Shown in pieces: positions 51,780 to 60,758 of a stretch of DNA of 64,000 nt. Where the stretch lies: positions 1,459,748 through 1,523,747 of the forward strand of contig NZ_KB900626.1 in assembly GCF_000379125.1 (NCBI RefSeq). Reading direction: 5' to 3'. This DNA comes from Methylosinus sp. LW4. GTDB taxonomy: Bacteria; Pseudomonadota; Alphaproteobacteria; Rhizobiales; Beijerinckiaceae. Position 1 is the first letter of the stretch. The number at the start of each line of letters is the position of its first letter. The notes below the pieces were generated by a model, which saw only the letters and a program-made list of their open reading frames with translations, did no database searches and was not told the origin of the DNA. The position numbers and the translations under genes are program-made.

Positions 51780-53210
51780 ATGACGAGTCTCGCTGGCGCC
51801 AGAACCGACAACGGCGTCCGCCGCGACGCGGCGCCGAGCGCGCGGGACCATTTGATTGGATGCGCCGCCGCGCTCGCGACATTGCTCATCGCCGGCGCTG
51901 TCGGACCTTTTCTCGGCGCGCCCGCCCGCGCGCTCTATGTGCTCGCCTGCGCGTCCGTCGGATGGTGGAGCTGGCGACGCGGCCCCTCGGCTCATGTCGG
52001 AGCCGCGCTGCTCTTGTTTCTCTTCACGCCCTTCGTGCGGCGGCTGGTCGACGTCCGCCTCGGCTATGACGCCAGCAGCCTGATGCTGGTGGGACCGCTG
52101 GCCTGCCTCATGGCGCCTCTTTCCCAAATGCTCGGCCTCATGACATCGCCGGGCCGGATGCGGCGCATGGAGCCCATGCTCATGGTCATCGCCTGCGTGG
52201 TCTATGCGGTGATCCTCACCTTGTTCAAAGGCGAGTGGATGAGCGCCGCGCGAGACGCCGTCAAATGGTTCGCTCCCCTGCTCTACGCCATGCTGCTCGC
52301 GGAGACCGCCGACAAGGACGAGATGCTCGCCGCCCTCACCAATGTCTTCGTGATCGCGCTGCCGCTCATCGGCGTCTACGGCGTCGTGCAATATGTCGAT
52401 CCGCCGGCGTGGGATCGCTATTGGATGCAAAATGCGCCGATCACCTCCATCGGCCAGCCCGTCCCCTATAGCGTGCGCGTCTTCAGCACCATGAACGCCC
52501 CCGCTGGCTTTGCCACCTTCACCGCCGCCGGACTCTTGCTGGTCTGGTTTCGCAAGAGCGACTGGCTGTCGCAGATCGCCACGGCGCCTGCTGCGCTCGC
52601 GCTGTTTCTCTCGCTCTACCGCACCGCCTGGATTTCGCTCGTCGTCGCCATGCTGTTCTGTGCCTTGTTCCGCGCGACGCGCGGACGCTCCTTCATCATG
52701 ATGTTCTGCGTCTGCGCGGCGACGATCGTCGCTCTGGTCGCGACGCCCTTCGGCGAGTCGATCAGCGCGCGACTGGCGACCTTCACGGAAGGCAGCCGCG
52801 ACGGCAGCGCGCGCGAGCGTATCGATCAATATTCCGCATTGTGGAATCTTTCCGACAGCTCGCTGATCGGCGCCGGATTCACCACGGTCGACACGGGCGT
52901 CGCCGGCTCGCAGCCGGTCGACGGAATGATCATCGCCTGCTGGCAGTCGATGGGCATCGTCTTCGGCCTCATCTGCCTCTTCGCGCTGGTGTGGGTCGCC
53001 GTCTCGGCGATCATCGGCGCGCTGAGCGACGGCGGCGCGGAAAGCGTCATGCTCGGCGCCTTCGGCGCCTTCTTCCTCGTGCAATTGCCGCTCGCCGGCA
53101 TAGGCTCGGGCGAAGCGGGCTTTCTCTTCTGGACCTTCATGGCGCTCGCGCTCGCCTCCGTCCCGGAGCGCGGATCACGCCAGCGCCTCGACATAGGGCG
53201 GCGCCGATGA
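51780..53210 (+). CDS. Wzy-like polysaccharide polymerase (O-antigen ligase family)
   Basis: 476 residues from MTSLAGARTDNG, 8 nt after the copolymerase. Ten or more membrane segments; the large periplasmic loop and the block FTEGSRDGSARERIDQYSALWNLSDSSLIGAG match the Wzy_C/WaaL family. FSTMNAPAGFATF is another family block. The protein links repeat units at the periplasmic face; a ligase role is less likely in this context. Confidence 0.82.
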   Translation: MTSLAGARTDNGVRRDAAPSARDHLIGCAAALATLLIAGAVGPFLGAPARALYVLACASVGWWSWRRGPSAHVGAALLLFLFTPFVRRLVDVRLGYDASSLMLVGPLACLMAPLSQMLGLMTSPGRMRRMEPMLMVIACVVYAVILTLFKGEWMSAARDAVKWFAPLLYAMLLAETADKDEMLAALTNVFVIALPLIGVYGVVQYVDPPAWDRYWMQNAPITSIGQPVPYSVRVFSTMNAPAGFATFTAAGLLLVWFRKSDWLSQIATAPAALALFLSLYRTAWISLVVAMLFCALFRATRGRSFIMMFCVCAATIVALVATPFGESISARLATFTEGSRDGSARERIDQYSALWNLSDSSLIGAGFTTVDTGVAGSQPVDGMIIACWQSMGIVFGLICLFALVWVAVSAIIGALSDGGAESVMLGAFGAFFLVQLPLAGIGSGEAGFLFWTFMALALASVPERGSRQRLDIGRRR

Positions 53211-54784
53211 GCTGGACGCAACGCCTTCGCGGCTCGGCGCCTCCGCTGAGCGCTCCGATCTCGCCCGCCGCGCCGACGCACGCCGCGCCGCGCAAAATGG
53301 CCGCGCTGCTGATGCTCGGCGCCCTCGCCAGCAAAATTCTCGGCTTCGCGCGCGAGATATTGATGGCGCAAGTGCTGGGGGCGTCGCTGCTCGCCGACGG
53401 CTATCGCGGCGCCGTCACCGTGATCCTGCTGCCCTTGTGCTTTCTGCAGAATGAGAGCGCGCCGGCCATTCTCATCCCCATGCTGCAACATGCCCAGGCG
53501 GAAGGGCGCGCCCCTCGCCTGCTCGCCTCGCTCTGCTGCGCGCTGACGCTCGCCGCCATTGCGGTGATGCTCTGCGTGCAGACGCTCGGCGCATGGTGGA
53601 TCGATCTGATGCTCGGCGGCTTCACGCCCGAGGGCAAGGCGCTGACGCTGAGCTATGTCGAGATCATGAGCTTCGCCATGCCGACCTCCGTGCTGGTGAA
53701 CACGCTGGCGGCGGGCGAGATCGCGCTCGGCAAGACGCGGCTCTCCAATCTGCGCGCCGGCCTCTTGAATCTGTCGATGATTATAGGTCTCGCGCTCTAT
53801 GCCGTCGTCGGCTGGTTCGGCGCGCTCGCTTGGCCCTTCACCCTCTCCTTCATCGCCTTGGCGCTGTTCGGCCTCTGGTCGCGCTATCGAGAGCGCACGC
53901 TGGACCCGAGCGGCGCGCATCCCGCAATGATCCTCGCCGCCGGACGCGAGTTTCTGTGGCGCCTGCGCCCTTTGCTCGCGCTTCCCTTCGCGGAGCAGAC
54001 GCAGGTCTGGATCGAGCGCTTGGCGGCCTCGCGAAACGTAACTGGAGCGGTGGCCTCGCTCGACTATTCGCGCACGCTCTCGGACACGGCGCTGCTGCTC
54101 ATCAGCCAGCCGGTCGGGCTCGCCTATATGTCGAGCTATCGGAAGGACGAGAGCCATCATCAGATCGAAGCCATCGCGCGTCTCATTCTCGCGCTCACCG
54201 TCCCGGCCTCCGCCTTCGTCTTCGTCTTCGCATCCGATATCGTCCGGCTGGTGTTTTTCCGCGGAGCTTTCTCCGAGACCGGCCTGCTGCTCGCGAGCGC
54301 GACGCTGCGCGGCGTCTCCATCGGCCTCTGGGCCTCGACGCTCGGATGGATTCTCCTGCGGCATCTCAATAGCGAGGGCCGCAATGCGCGGGCGACGCTG
54401 ATCGTCGTCGGCGCCTATCTCGTCAATATCGTCATCAATGCGCTCGGCGCATGGCTCGCGCCGCCGCTCGGCTTCGGCATGCTGCTGATCGGCCTCGGCG
54501 AGAGCGCGCGCAGCCTCACATTGCTGACAGGAACGGCCTTTGCCTTGCCCAATCGCGGGCGAATATTGTCGCTGACATGCATGGCGGCGGCGCCCGGCGC
54601 CGCCATGCTGGCGGCCGGATGGATGATCGAGGCGCAAATGAGCGCCCTCGCGCCGCGGCTCCTCGCCGGCGCCGTCGCCTGCGCCCTTTGCACAGCGGCC
54701 GGAGCATTCATTCTGCTGCCGCAACTGCACGATGCGAGTCTTTCGAAGCTGCGAATATTGCTCGGAACAGGAGAGGCGCCATGA
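53207..54784 (+). CDS. MviN/MurJ-fold flippase (Wzx-type)
   Basis: 525 residues, about 13-14 membrane segments, start overlapping the polymerase stop (ATGA). LGALASKILGFAREILMAQVLG is the MurJ/MviN start pattern; the middle has LAAGEIALGKTRLSNLRAGLLN and FAEQTQVWIERLAAS, and EIVRLVFFRGAFSE-like FASDIVRLVFFRGAFSETG. In a cluster with a polymerase and copolymerase it most likely flips the lipid-linked repeat unit. Whether it also serves lipid II cannot be excluded. Confidence 0.84.
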   Translation: MSWTQRLRGSAPPLSAPISPAAPTHAAPRKMAALLMLGALASKILGFAREILMAQVLGASLLADGYRGAVTVILLPLCFLQNESAPAILIPMLQHAQAEGRAPRLLASLCCALTLAAIAVMLCVQTLGAWWIDLMLGGFTPEGKALTLSYVEIMSFAMPTSVLVNTLAAGEIALGKTRLSNLRAGLLNLSMIIGLALYAVVGWFGALAWPFTLSFIALALFGLWSRYRERTLDPSGAHPAMILAAGREFLWRLRPLLALPFAEQTQVWIERLAASRNVTGAVASLDYSRTLSDTALLLISQPVGLAYMSSYRKDESHHQIEAIARLILALTVPASAFVFVFASDIVRLVFFRGAFSETGLLLASATLRGVSIGLWASTLGWILLRHLNSEGRNARATLIVVGAYLVNIVINALGAWLAPPLGFGMLLIGLGESARSLTLLTGTAFALPNRGRILSLTCMAAAPGAAMLAAGWMIEAQMSALAPRLLAGAVACALCTAAGAFILLPQLHDASLSKLRILLGTGEAP

Positions 54785-55797
54785 GTCTCGCGTCGAGCTT
54801 GACAGACGTTCTGCCGATGGAGGCGGCGCTGCGACCCATCGGCGCGCTCCTCGACAGGGCGAGAGGCGCGCGCGGCTGTCTGCTCACCTTTCATCGCGCC
54901 GCGCCGAGCGCGCTATGGGAGCGGCTGCCCAATCGCAATTTCTATCTCGACCTCGCCTATCTCGATCGTCTGCTCGCATATCTGAAGGCGCAACGCTGGT
55001 CGATCGTGACCATGGAAGAGGCGATAGAGCGCGCCGCCGCCGATCGCCCCGGCGACCGCTTTGTGAATTTTTCCGTCGATGATTGCTACCGCGACGCTTT
55101 CGAGGAGATCGTCCCGCTGTTTCGTGCGCAAGGAGCGCCGGTGACGCTCTTCGTGACCACGGGCATTCCCGATGGAACAATGTCTTTGTGGCACGCCGGC
55201 CTCGAGGACATCATCCTGAGCAAGGACCATATCATTCACGACGGTCGGACGATCGAGGTCGGGACCGCGCAAGAGAAGCGCGCCGCCTATGCGACGATAG
55301 AGAGCGCATGGGAAGGACCGCGAGCAGACGCGCTCTATTCGGCCTTTTGCGCGGAAAGTGGATTCAACGAGAGGCGGCTGCGCGAGAAGCACGCCATCTC
55401 CTGGGATATGCTGGAATCGCTGGCGCGCGATCCGCTCGTCGAGATCGGCGCGCATACGGTCGATCATCCGCGCGTCTCGGCGCTCGGCGAAGCGGAGGCG
55501 CTCGCCGAGCTCGAATCCTGCCGTCGTCGACTGCGCGAGCGGCTCGGCCGAGAGATTCGACATTTCGCCTTTCCCTTCGGCCGCGCGGCCGATGCGGGCG
55601 AGCGTGATTTCGCGCTCGCGCATCGCGCCGGCTTTTCCTCGGCGGCGACGACGCGCAAAGGCGTGATGCGGCGCCGGAGCAATGTGTTCAGCCTGCCGCG
55701 CAACACGATCAATGGCGGCGCGAAAAGTCTGGCGATGGCCGAGATGCATCTGACCGGCGCGTCCGGCGTCGTCGCGAGGATGCTCGGCCGTGTCTGA
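54781..55797 (+). CDS. Polysaccharide deacetylase (CE4, NodB-like)
   Basis: 338 residues. LLTFHRAAPSALWERLPNRNFYLDL leads into FVNFSVDDCYRDAFEEIVPLF (Asp-Asp motif 1) and IGAHTVDHPRVSALG (HxxxH motif 2, zinc ligands), then FAFPFGRAADAG. Removes N-acetyl from amino sugars of the polymer or of intermediates. No signal peptide, so action on a cytoplasmic lipid-linked unit is likely. Start overlaps the flippase stop by 4 nt. Confidence 0.85.
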   Translation: MSLASSLTDVLPMEAALRPIGALLDRARGARGCLLTFHRAAPSALWERLPNRNFYLDLAYLDRLLAYLKAQRWSIVTMEEAIERAAADRPGDRFVNFSVDDCYRDAFEEIVPLFRAQGAPVTLFVTTGIPDGTMSLWHAGLEDIILSKDHIIHDGRTIEVGTAQEKRAAYATIESAWEGPRADALYSAFCAESGFNERRLREKHAISWDMLESLARDPLVEIGAHTVDHPRVSALGEAEALAELESCRRRLRERLGREIRHFAFPFGRAADAGERDFALAHRAGFSSAATTRKGVMRRRSNVFSLPRNTINGGAKSLAMAEMHLTGASGVVARMLGRV

Positions 55798-56947
55798 CCT
55801 TCGCAGCGCCCCCTCCCCTCTGCGCGTCGTCTCCATCGCGCATTCCGCCGTCGGCCAGAAGGGCGGACGTCAACGCTACACGCCCCTGCTCCGCCAGAGC
55901 GACCTCGATCTGCATCTCGTCGCGCCAAAAAATTGGCGCGAGTTCGGCCGCTCGCTCACCGGCGAGCCTGCCGCCGATCCCGCCATGCAGCTGCATGTGC
56001 TACCGATCCTGTTTCCGAGTGCCGGGCCGTTGAACTGGTATCTGCATTTCTATCCGCATCTCCCGCGCCTGCTGCGCAAGGTGCGGCCGCATGTGCTTCA
56101 TCTATGGGAAGAGCCGTGGAGCATAGTGGCGCTGCAAGCCGCGCTGACGAAACGGGAGGCGGCGCTCGTTCTCGAGGTCGATCAGAATATTCTCAAGACC
56201 CTGCCGCCGCCCTTCGAGACCATTCGCCGCTTCGTGTTGAAGAAATGCGCGCATATTCTCGCGCGCAGCCCGGACGCCGAGGCCGTGGTGAGGGCCGGCG
56301 GCTATGAGGGCCCGGTCACGATGATCGGCTATGGCGTGGATCAGGACTGCTTCCGTCCCGATGGCGTCGCAGCGCCGCGAGGCGCGGGATTGCGCATCGG
56401 CTATGTCGGCCGTCTCGTCGAGGAGAAGGGGCTCGACGATGTGCTGGATGCGATCGCGCGCGCGGAGGCCGGTATCAGCCTCGATCTGATCGGCTCCGGC
56501 CCGCATGAAGGCAAATTGCGCGCGCGCGTGGCGCGGCTCGGCCTCGCCGAGCGCGTGAGCTTTCGCAATTGGGCGTCGCCGCATGAGGTCGCGCAATTCA
56601 TGCGCCGGCTCGACGCGCTGATCTTGTTCACGCGCACCACGCCGCGCGTGCGCGAGCAGTTCGGCCGCGTCATCATCGAGGCGCAGAGCTGCGGCGTGCC
56701 GGTGATCGGCTCCACCGGCGGGGCGATACCGGATGTGATCGGCGAAGGCGGATGGGTCGCGCCCGAGCGTGACAGCGCGGCGCTCGCGCGCCTGCTCGAC
56801 GACATCGCCGCCGGCAATGAAGATGTGCGCGCAAAGTCACGCGCCGCGCTAGAGAATGTCGCGACGCGCTTCACCTATGACGAGGTCGCGCGCACGCTGC
56901 GGCGCGCTTGGCTCGAGGCCTATCATGCAACGTCGCTCAGCGCTTAG
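55790..56947 (+). CDS. GT4 glycosyltransferase, second of the locus
   Basis: 385 residues from GTG, overlapping the deacetylase by 8 nt. SHFYPHLPRLLRKVRPHVLHLWEEPWS-type acceptor half, then GYVGRLVEEKGLDDVLDAIARA and REQFGRVIIEAQSCGVPVIGSTGGAIPDVIG (E-x7-E and the donor-binding loop) mark GT-B family 4. The sugar donor is unknown. It ends 11 nt inside the convergent glycosidase gene. Confidence 0.87.
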   Translation: MSDLRSAPSPLRVVSIAHSAVGQKGGRQRYTPLLRQSDLDLHLVAPKNWREFGRSLTGEPAADPAMQLHVLPILFPSAGPLNWYLHFYPHLPRLLRKVRPHVLHLWEEPWSIVALQAALTKREAALVLEVDQNILKTLPPPFETIRRFVLKKCAHILARSPDAEAVVRAGGYEGPVTMIGYGVDQDCFRPDGVAAPRGAGLRIGYVGRLVEEKGLDDVLDAIARAEAGISLDLIGSGPHEGKLRARVARLGLAERVSFRNWASPHEVAQFMRRLDALILFTRTTPRVREQFGRVIIEAQSCGVPVIGSTGGAIPDVIGEGGWVAPERDSAALARLLDDIAAGNEDVRAKSRAALENVATRFTYDEVARTLRRAWLEAYHATSLSA

Positions 56948-58274
56948 GCCGCGGAATAAACACCATATAGGTCTCGCCCGGCTGCAGCGCGGCGAAGCGA
57001 TGCTCCGCCCCCGCCACGGGGACGCGTCGCCGCAGTCCGTCCCAGCCCCACAGCTCTGCGGCGGCGGCCCATTCCGGCAAGGGCACGGTCCATGCGGAGC
57101 CCGGCGCGTCGGTCCAGCCCTCGAGATCATGCCAGACGAGCAATCGTCCATTCGGCCCTTCCAGCGTCAGCAGCCCCTTCTCGCGATCGATGGAAACGAA
57201 ATGCATCGCGCCGGCGATCTCGATCAGATTGCGCAGCACGATAGCGCGCGCCTCCGGACGCCAAGGAGCGGCGCCGGCCGCCATTGCGTAGCTCGGTCCC
57301 TCGATCGCGCCAGTGTCGCCGAGATTCCAGGGCATGGCGAAAACCGTCGCGGGCCTGCGCCCGTCGGCGCCGACGACCGACATCTCGTCCCAAAAGGCGG
57401 TCAGGAACAGCTTGGCGGCGGTCTCCGGCCGCGCCCAGCCTTCCGATTTCGAGATATTATATTCGGTCGCGTAGAAATTAATGTCGCGCGACAGGCCCAT
57501 CGCTTTTTTGACGCGATCGAAGCAGCTCTGCGCCGAAAATTGGCGACCGCGAGTCAGCGGAAACCAGCGGAAGTTATAGTAGGTATGCAGATCGACGCCG
57601 TCGAGGCGTCCGTCCTCGAGCAATGGCGCAATGGCCGGTCCATAGCCGCGCAGAGTCGCGTCGCCATGCGAGTTGCAAGTGGCGAAGCCGCCGGGAACGA
57701 CTTTCAGTTCCCGATCGACGCTGTGAACGCCATCGGCCAGCCCTTCCAGCGCCCGCCGATAGTCCTCGCGCGGAATGGTCGCCTGCACATCCGGCTCGTT
57801 GATCGCGGTGAAGATGGTCGCGCCCCATCCCTCGATATGATTGGCCTTCGCCCAATCGCCGCCGGGCTGAAAGCGCCGTGCATAAGCGACGCCGGCGATG
57901 AACCAATCTCGATACGAGCCGATCGGCTGCGGCGGATCGAGAAACTGATACGAGCCTTCATATTCCAGCAGAATGACCGGCGTTATTCCGCGCTCATAGG
58001 CCTCGCGCATGGCGGCGTCGAAATCGCTCGGCGTCGGCTTGCGGTCGAGCGTGCGCCAACCATAGGAATCCATGCGGCCGAGCGGCGCGCCGACTCCGCG
58101 CAGCGCCGCATAGATTTGCGCAGAAGGCGCTCCGTGCAGATGCGTCACGAGATTTCCGCCGCCGATGCGCATTCGCAAAGGCGCATCGGGCTCGAAGAGC
58201 CGATCCTCGCAAAAGGCGGCCGATGCGACGAAAAGCAGAGTCGCGCACGCTAATCTCACGCAGATTTGTGTCAT
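56937..58274 (-). CDS. Secreted clan-A-like glycoside hydrolase
   Basis: 445 residues from MTQICVRLACATLLFV, a signal peptide ending SAAFCED. Candidate catalytic residues: acid/base Glu in FTAINEPDVQ and nucleophile Glu in FYATEYNISK, each at the ends of strands 4 and 7 of a TIM barrel, as in clan GH-A families such as GH5/GH39. RIGGGNLVTHLHGAP begins the mature chain. After about residue 300 a beta-rich region follows. It may cut the locus's own polymer during release or turnover. Antisense to its neighbours: 11 nt of overlap at the 3' end, and the start codon shares bases with the next gene's. Confidence 0.72.
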   Translation of the reverse strand: MTQICVRLACATLLFVASAAFCEDRLFEPDAPLRMRIGGGNLVTHLHGAPSAQIYAALRGVGAPLGRMDSYGWRTLDRKPTPSDFDAAMREAYERGITPVILLEYEGSYQFLDPPQPIGSYRDWFIAGVAYARRFQPGGDWAKANHIEGWGATIFTAINEPDVQATIPREDYRRALEGLADGVHSVDRELKVVPGGFATCNSHGDATLRGYGPAIAPLLEDGRLDGVDLHTYYNFRWFPLTRGRQFSAQSCFDRVKKAMGLSRDINFYATEYNISKSEGWARPETAAKLFLTAFWDEMSVVGADGRRPATVFAMPWNLGDTGAIEGPSYAMAAGAAPWRPEARAIVLRNLIEIAGAMHFVSIDREKGLLTLEGPNGRLLVWHDLEGWTDAPGSAWTVPLPEWAAAAELWGWDGLRRRVPVAGAEHRFAALQPGETYMVFIPRPKR

Positions 58275-59460
58275 GGATTTACCAATGAGCTCACGCAATT
58301 CACTCGCAATTGTTCAGGTCGTGCAAGAATTCAGCCGAGACGGCGGCGTCGAGACAGTCGCCCTCGAGCTCGCGAAAGCCTTCACGCGCGCCGGAGCGCA
58401 CAATTGCGTCGTCGCCGCGGTCGTCGCAGACGACGGCGAGACGGCCTCCGAGATAGAGTTCGTCACGCCATGGCTGTCGCGCGTGCCGACTCGCGGCGCC
58501 ATGCGCCATATCGGCCGGCTCGTCGTCATGCCGATATTCACGCTCGCCGCGACGCTCGCCCTTCAGCGCCGCGCGCGGGCGACGCAGATCATCAGCCATG
58601 GCGATTGTCTGCGTGGCGACATTCTCGTCGTCCACGCCGTGAATGCAGAGAGTCTCGCGCAAAAGCGCGAGGCCGGCGATTGGCGCTGGAGGCTCAATCC
58701 CATGCATTATTGGGTCGCCTTGCGGGACCGCTGGATGATCGGCGGGCTCCGCTACCGCAAATATGTCGCGGTCTCCGCTCGCGTGCGTAACGAATTGCAA
58801 TCGCATTACAATGTTCCCGCCGAACGCATACGCATCATCTACAATGGCATCGATCTCCAGCGTTTCCAAGCCTCGGAGGAAGCGCGCGCGCAAATTCGCG
58901 GCGAATTCGGAATACCGCCCGACGCCCGGCTGCTGCTGTTCGTCGGACATGAATTTGCGCGCAAAGGCCTCGCGCCGCTCATTGAAGCGCTGGCGCTTCT
59001 GGACGAGCGCTATTGGCTGGCCGTGGTCGGCTCCGACAATCCGGCGCGCTATAAAGGCCTCGCCGCGCAGGCCGAGGGACGGCTCTTGTTCTGCGGCGCG
59101 CGGCGCGACGTCGCCGCCTTCTACGCCGCGGCCGACGCCTTCGCGCTTCCGACCGCCTATGAGACATTCTCGCTGGTCTGCATGGAGGCGATGGCCGCCG
59201 GCCTCCCGGTTTTCGCGACCCGCGTCGGCGGGATCGAAGACTATTTGCGAGACGGCGTGAACGGCTTCACGATCGAGCGGAACGCCAAAAACATTGCCGA
59301 GAAGCTGCACTCCGCCTTCGAGGACAAGGAGCGCTTCGCGACATTGCGGGCCGGCGCCCGCTCCACCGCCGAGAGCTTCGGCTGGGACAGCGTCGCGACG
59401 AAATATCTCGAATTATTGGAAGAAATGCAAAAGGAAGAGGCGTCCGCCGCCAAACGATAA
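58273..59460 (+). CDS. GT4 glycosyltransferase, third of the locus
   Basis: 395 residues if the ATG at 58273 is used, 391 from MSSRNSLAIVQ at 58285. VVQEFSRDGGVETVALELAKAF is the N-terminal GT4 nucleotide fold; YNVPAERIRIIYNGIDLQRF, LLFVGHEFARKGLAPLIEAL, and AYETFSLVCMEAMAAGLPVFATRVGGIEDYL form the donor-binding half. At 58272-58275 CATG gives ATG on both strands, so this gene and the glycosidase diverge with almost no intergenic DNA. Confidence 0.86.
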   Translation: MDLPMSSRNSLAIVQVVQEFSRDGGVETVALELAKAFTRAGAHNCVVAAVVADDGETASEIEFVTPWLSRVPTRGAMRHIGRLVVMPIFTLAATLALQRRARATQIISHGDCLRGDILVVHAVNAESLAQKREAGDWRWRLNPMHYWVALRDRWMIGGLRYRKYVAVSARVRNELQSHYNVPAERIRIIYNGIDLQRFQASEEARAQIRGEFGIPPDARLLLFVGHEFARKGLAPLIEALALLDERYWLAVVGSDNPARYKGLAAQAEGRLLFCGARRDVAAFYAAADAFALPTAYETFSLVCMEAMAAGLPVFATRVGGIEDYLRDGVNGFTIERNAKNIAEKLHSAFEDKERFATLRAGARSTAESFGWDSVATKYLELLEEMQKEEASAAKR

Positions 59461-59616
59461 CTTCCGCGTGAGGCCGGCTCGGCGCAGAACTACACAAAGC
59501 AGCAACAAATATTCCCCATTGCCCACACAAACGACAGTCGAACCCGCAGAATTTGCGCTTGGTAAATCATTCAACGCGAGCTAGACAACAAAGATGCGGA
59601 AAGGTGGACGGCTCTT

Positions 59617-60750
59617 ATGCGGAAGTGGTTGAAGCTGAAGCCGCTCGTGGCGAAATCGGGGGAAATGCAGCACCTCGACGCGCTTCGCTTCCTCGCCTCT
59701 CTCGGCATCGTGTTTCACCATTCCAAAGAGTTCATGCTCTCTTCCGCCGCCAATGAGCGCTCGGATGGCTTGGCTCTATTCGTCGACATGTTTTTTATCA
59801 TATCTGGATATGTCATATCCCATGTGTATTTCGACCACATAGACGACATCGCCTCATATGGGGCCTTTTTGAAGAAGCGCGTTGCGAGACTATTCCCGCT
59901 TCATCTGCTCACCCTCGTCGTATCTGCGTTCCTATATGCTGGCTTTTCGGCGCTGCAGCTGCCGAGCCGGCACACGCCATCCTTCAGCCCGCTGTGCATC
60001 GCGGATACGGCCCTATTGCTGCACACTCTCATCGAATGTGGAAATCACCAGTATTTCAATGGCGTCAACTGGTCGATCAGCGTCGAGATGATGATGTATA
60101 TCGGTTTTCCGATCGTCATTTTTCTCGCCCGAAGCGCCGGGCAGAGAGGCGTTCTCGTCATCGCGGCGGCCTGCGCCGCGATCATTTTCGGAGCCGTCCG
60201 TCGCTACGGCCTCGATTTCGGCGTTCATGATTGGATCGACTCCGAGAGCTTTCATCCACTTCTGCGCGGCGCTTTCGGCTTCGGCGTCGGCGTGGCGCTC
60301 TTCCGGCTCCGGCATTTTCTCGCGCCCATTACGCCGCCTTTCCCGGTTCTCGCCGGTGGCCTGCTGGCGATTTTGGCGGCCATGCTCACCGGGCAATCGC
60401 CATTGCTGATCTTGGCTCTGATTGTTTTACTCGTGACGGGCGCGGTCGCGCGCGACGTCCACGCGATCGCGACGCCGAGCCTGATGCGCATCGCTCCGCT
60501 CGGACAGCTCACCTATTCGATCTATATGTGGCACAATCTGTTTATTCTGGTCTTGATAAATATCGTCGGCGACAAGCTGATGAAGGGCGGCGGTATCACG
60601 ATCGCCGCGCTGAGCCTCATCTGCTATTCGTGCATCTTCGCCACGAGCCTGCTGTCGTTTCATCTGTTCGAGACGCCGATGCGACGCGCGATCGATGGAA
60701 TTTCCATCTTCGGCAAAGCCCGCACGCAGAAGTCGAGCGTCGCGAGCTGA
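59617..60750 (+). CDS. Acyltransferase family 3 membrane protein of the polysaccharide locus
   Basis: 377 residues. MQHLDALRFLASLGIVFHHSKEF holds the H-H of family 3, then VDMFFIISGYVISHVYF, RVARLFPLHLLTLVV and GVNWSISVEMMMYIGFP; about ten membrane segments. Probably acetylates or acylates the sugar polymer. It stands 156 nt after the third glycosyltransferase; that gap is AT-rich. Confidence 0.85.
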   Translation: MRKWLKLKPLVAKSGEMQHLDALRFLASLGIVFHHSKEFMLSSAANERSDGLALFVDMFFIISGYVISHVYFDHIDDIASYGAFLKKRVARLFPLHLLTLVVSAFLYAGFSALQLPSRHTPSFSPLCIADTALLLHTLIECGNHQYFNGVNWSISVEMMMYIGFPIVIFLARSAGQRGVLVIAAACAAIIFGAVRRYGLDFGVHDWIDSESFHPLLRGAFGFGVGVALFRLRHFLAPITPPFPVLAGGLLAILAAMLTGQSPLLILALIVLLVTGAVARDVHAIATPSLMRIAPLGQLTYSIYMWHNLFILVLINIVGDKLMKGGGITIAALSLICYSCIFATSLLSFHLFETPMRRAIDGISIFGKARTQKSSVAS

Positions 60751-60758
60751 GCACTCTA

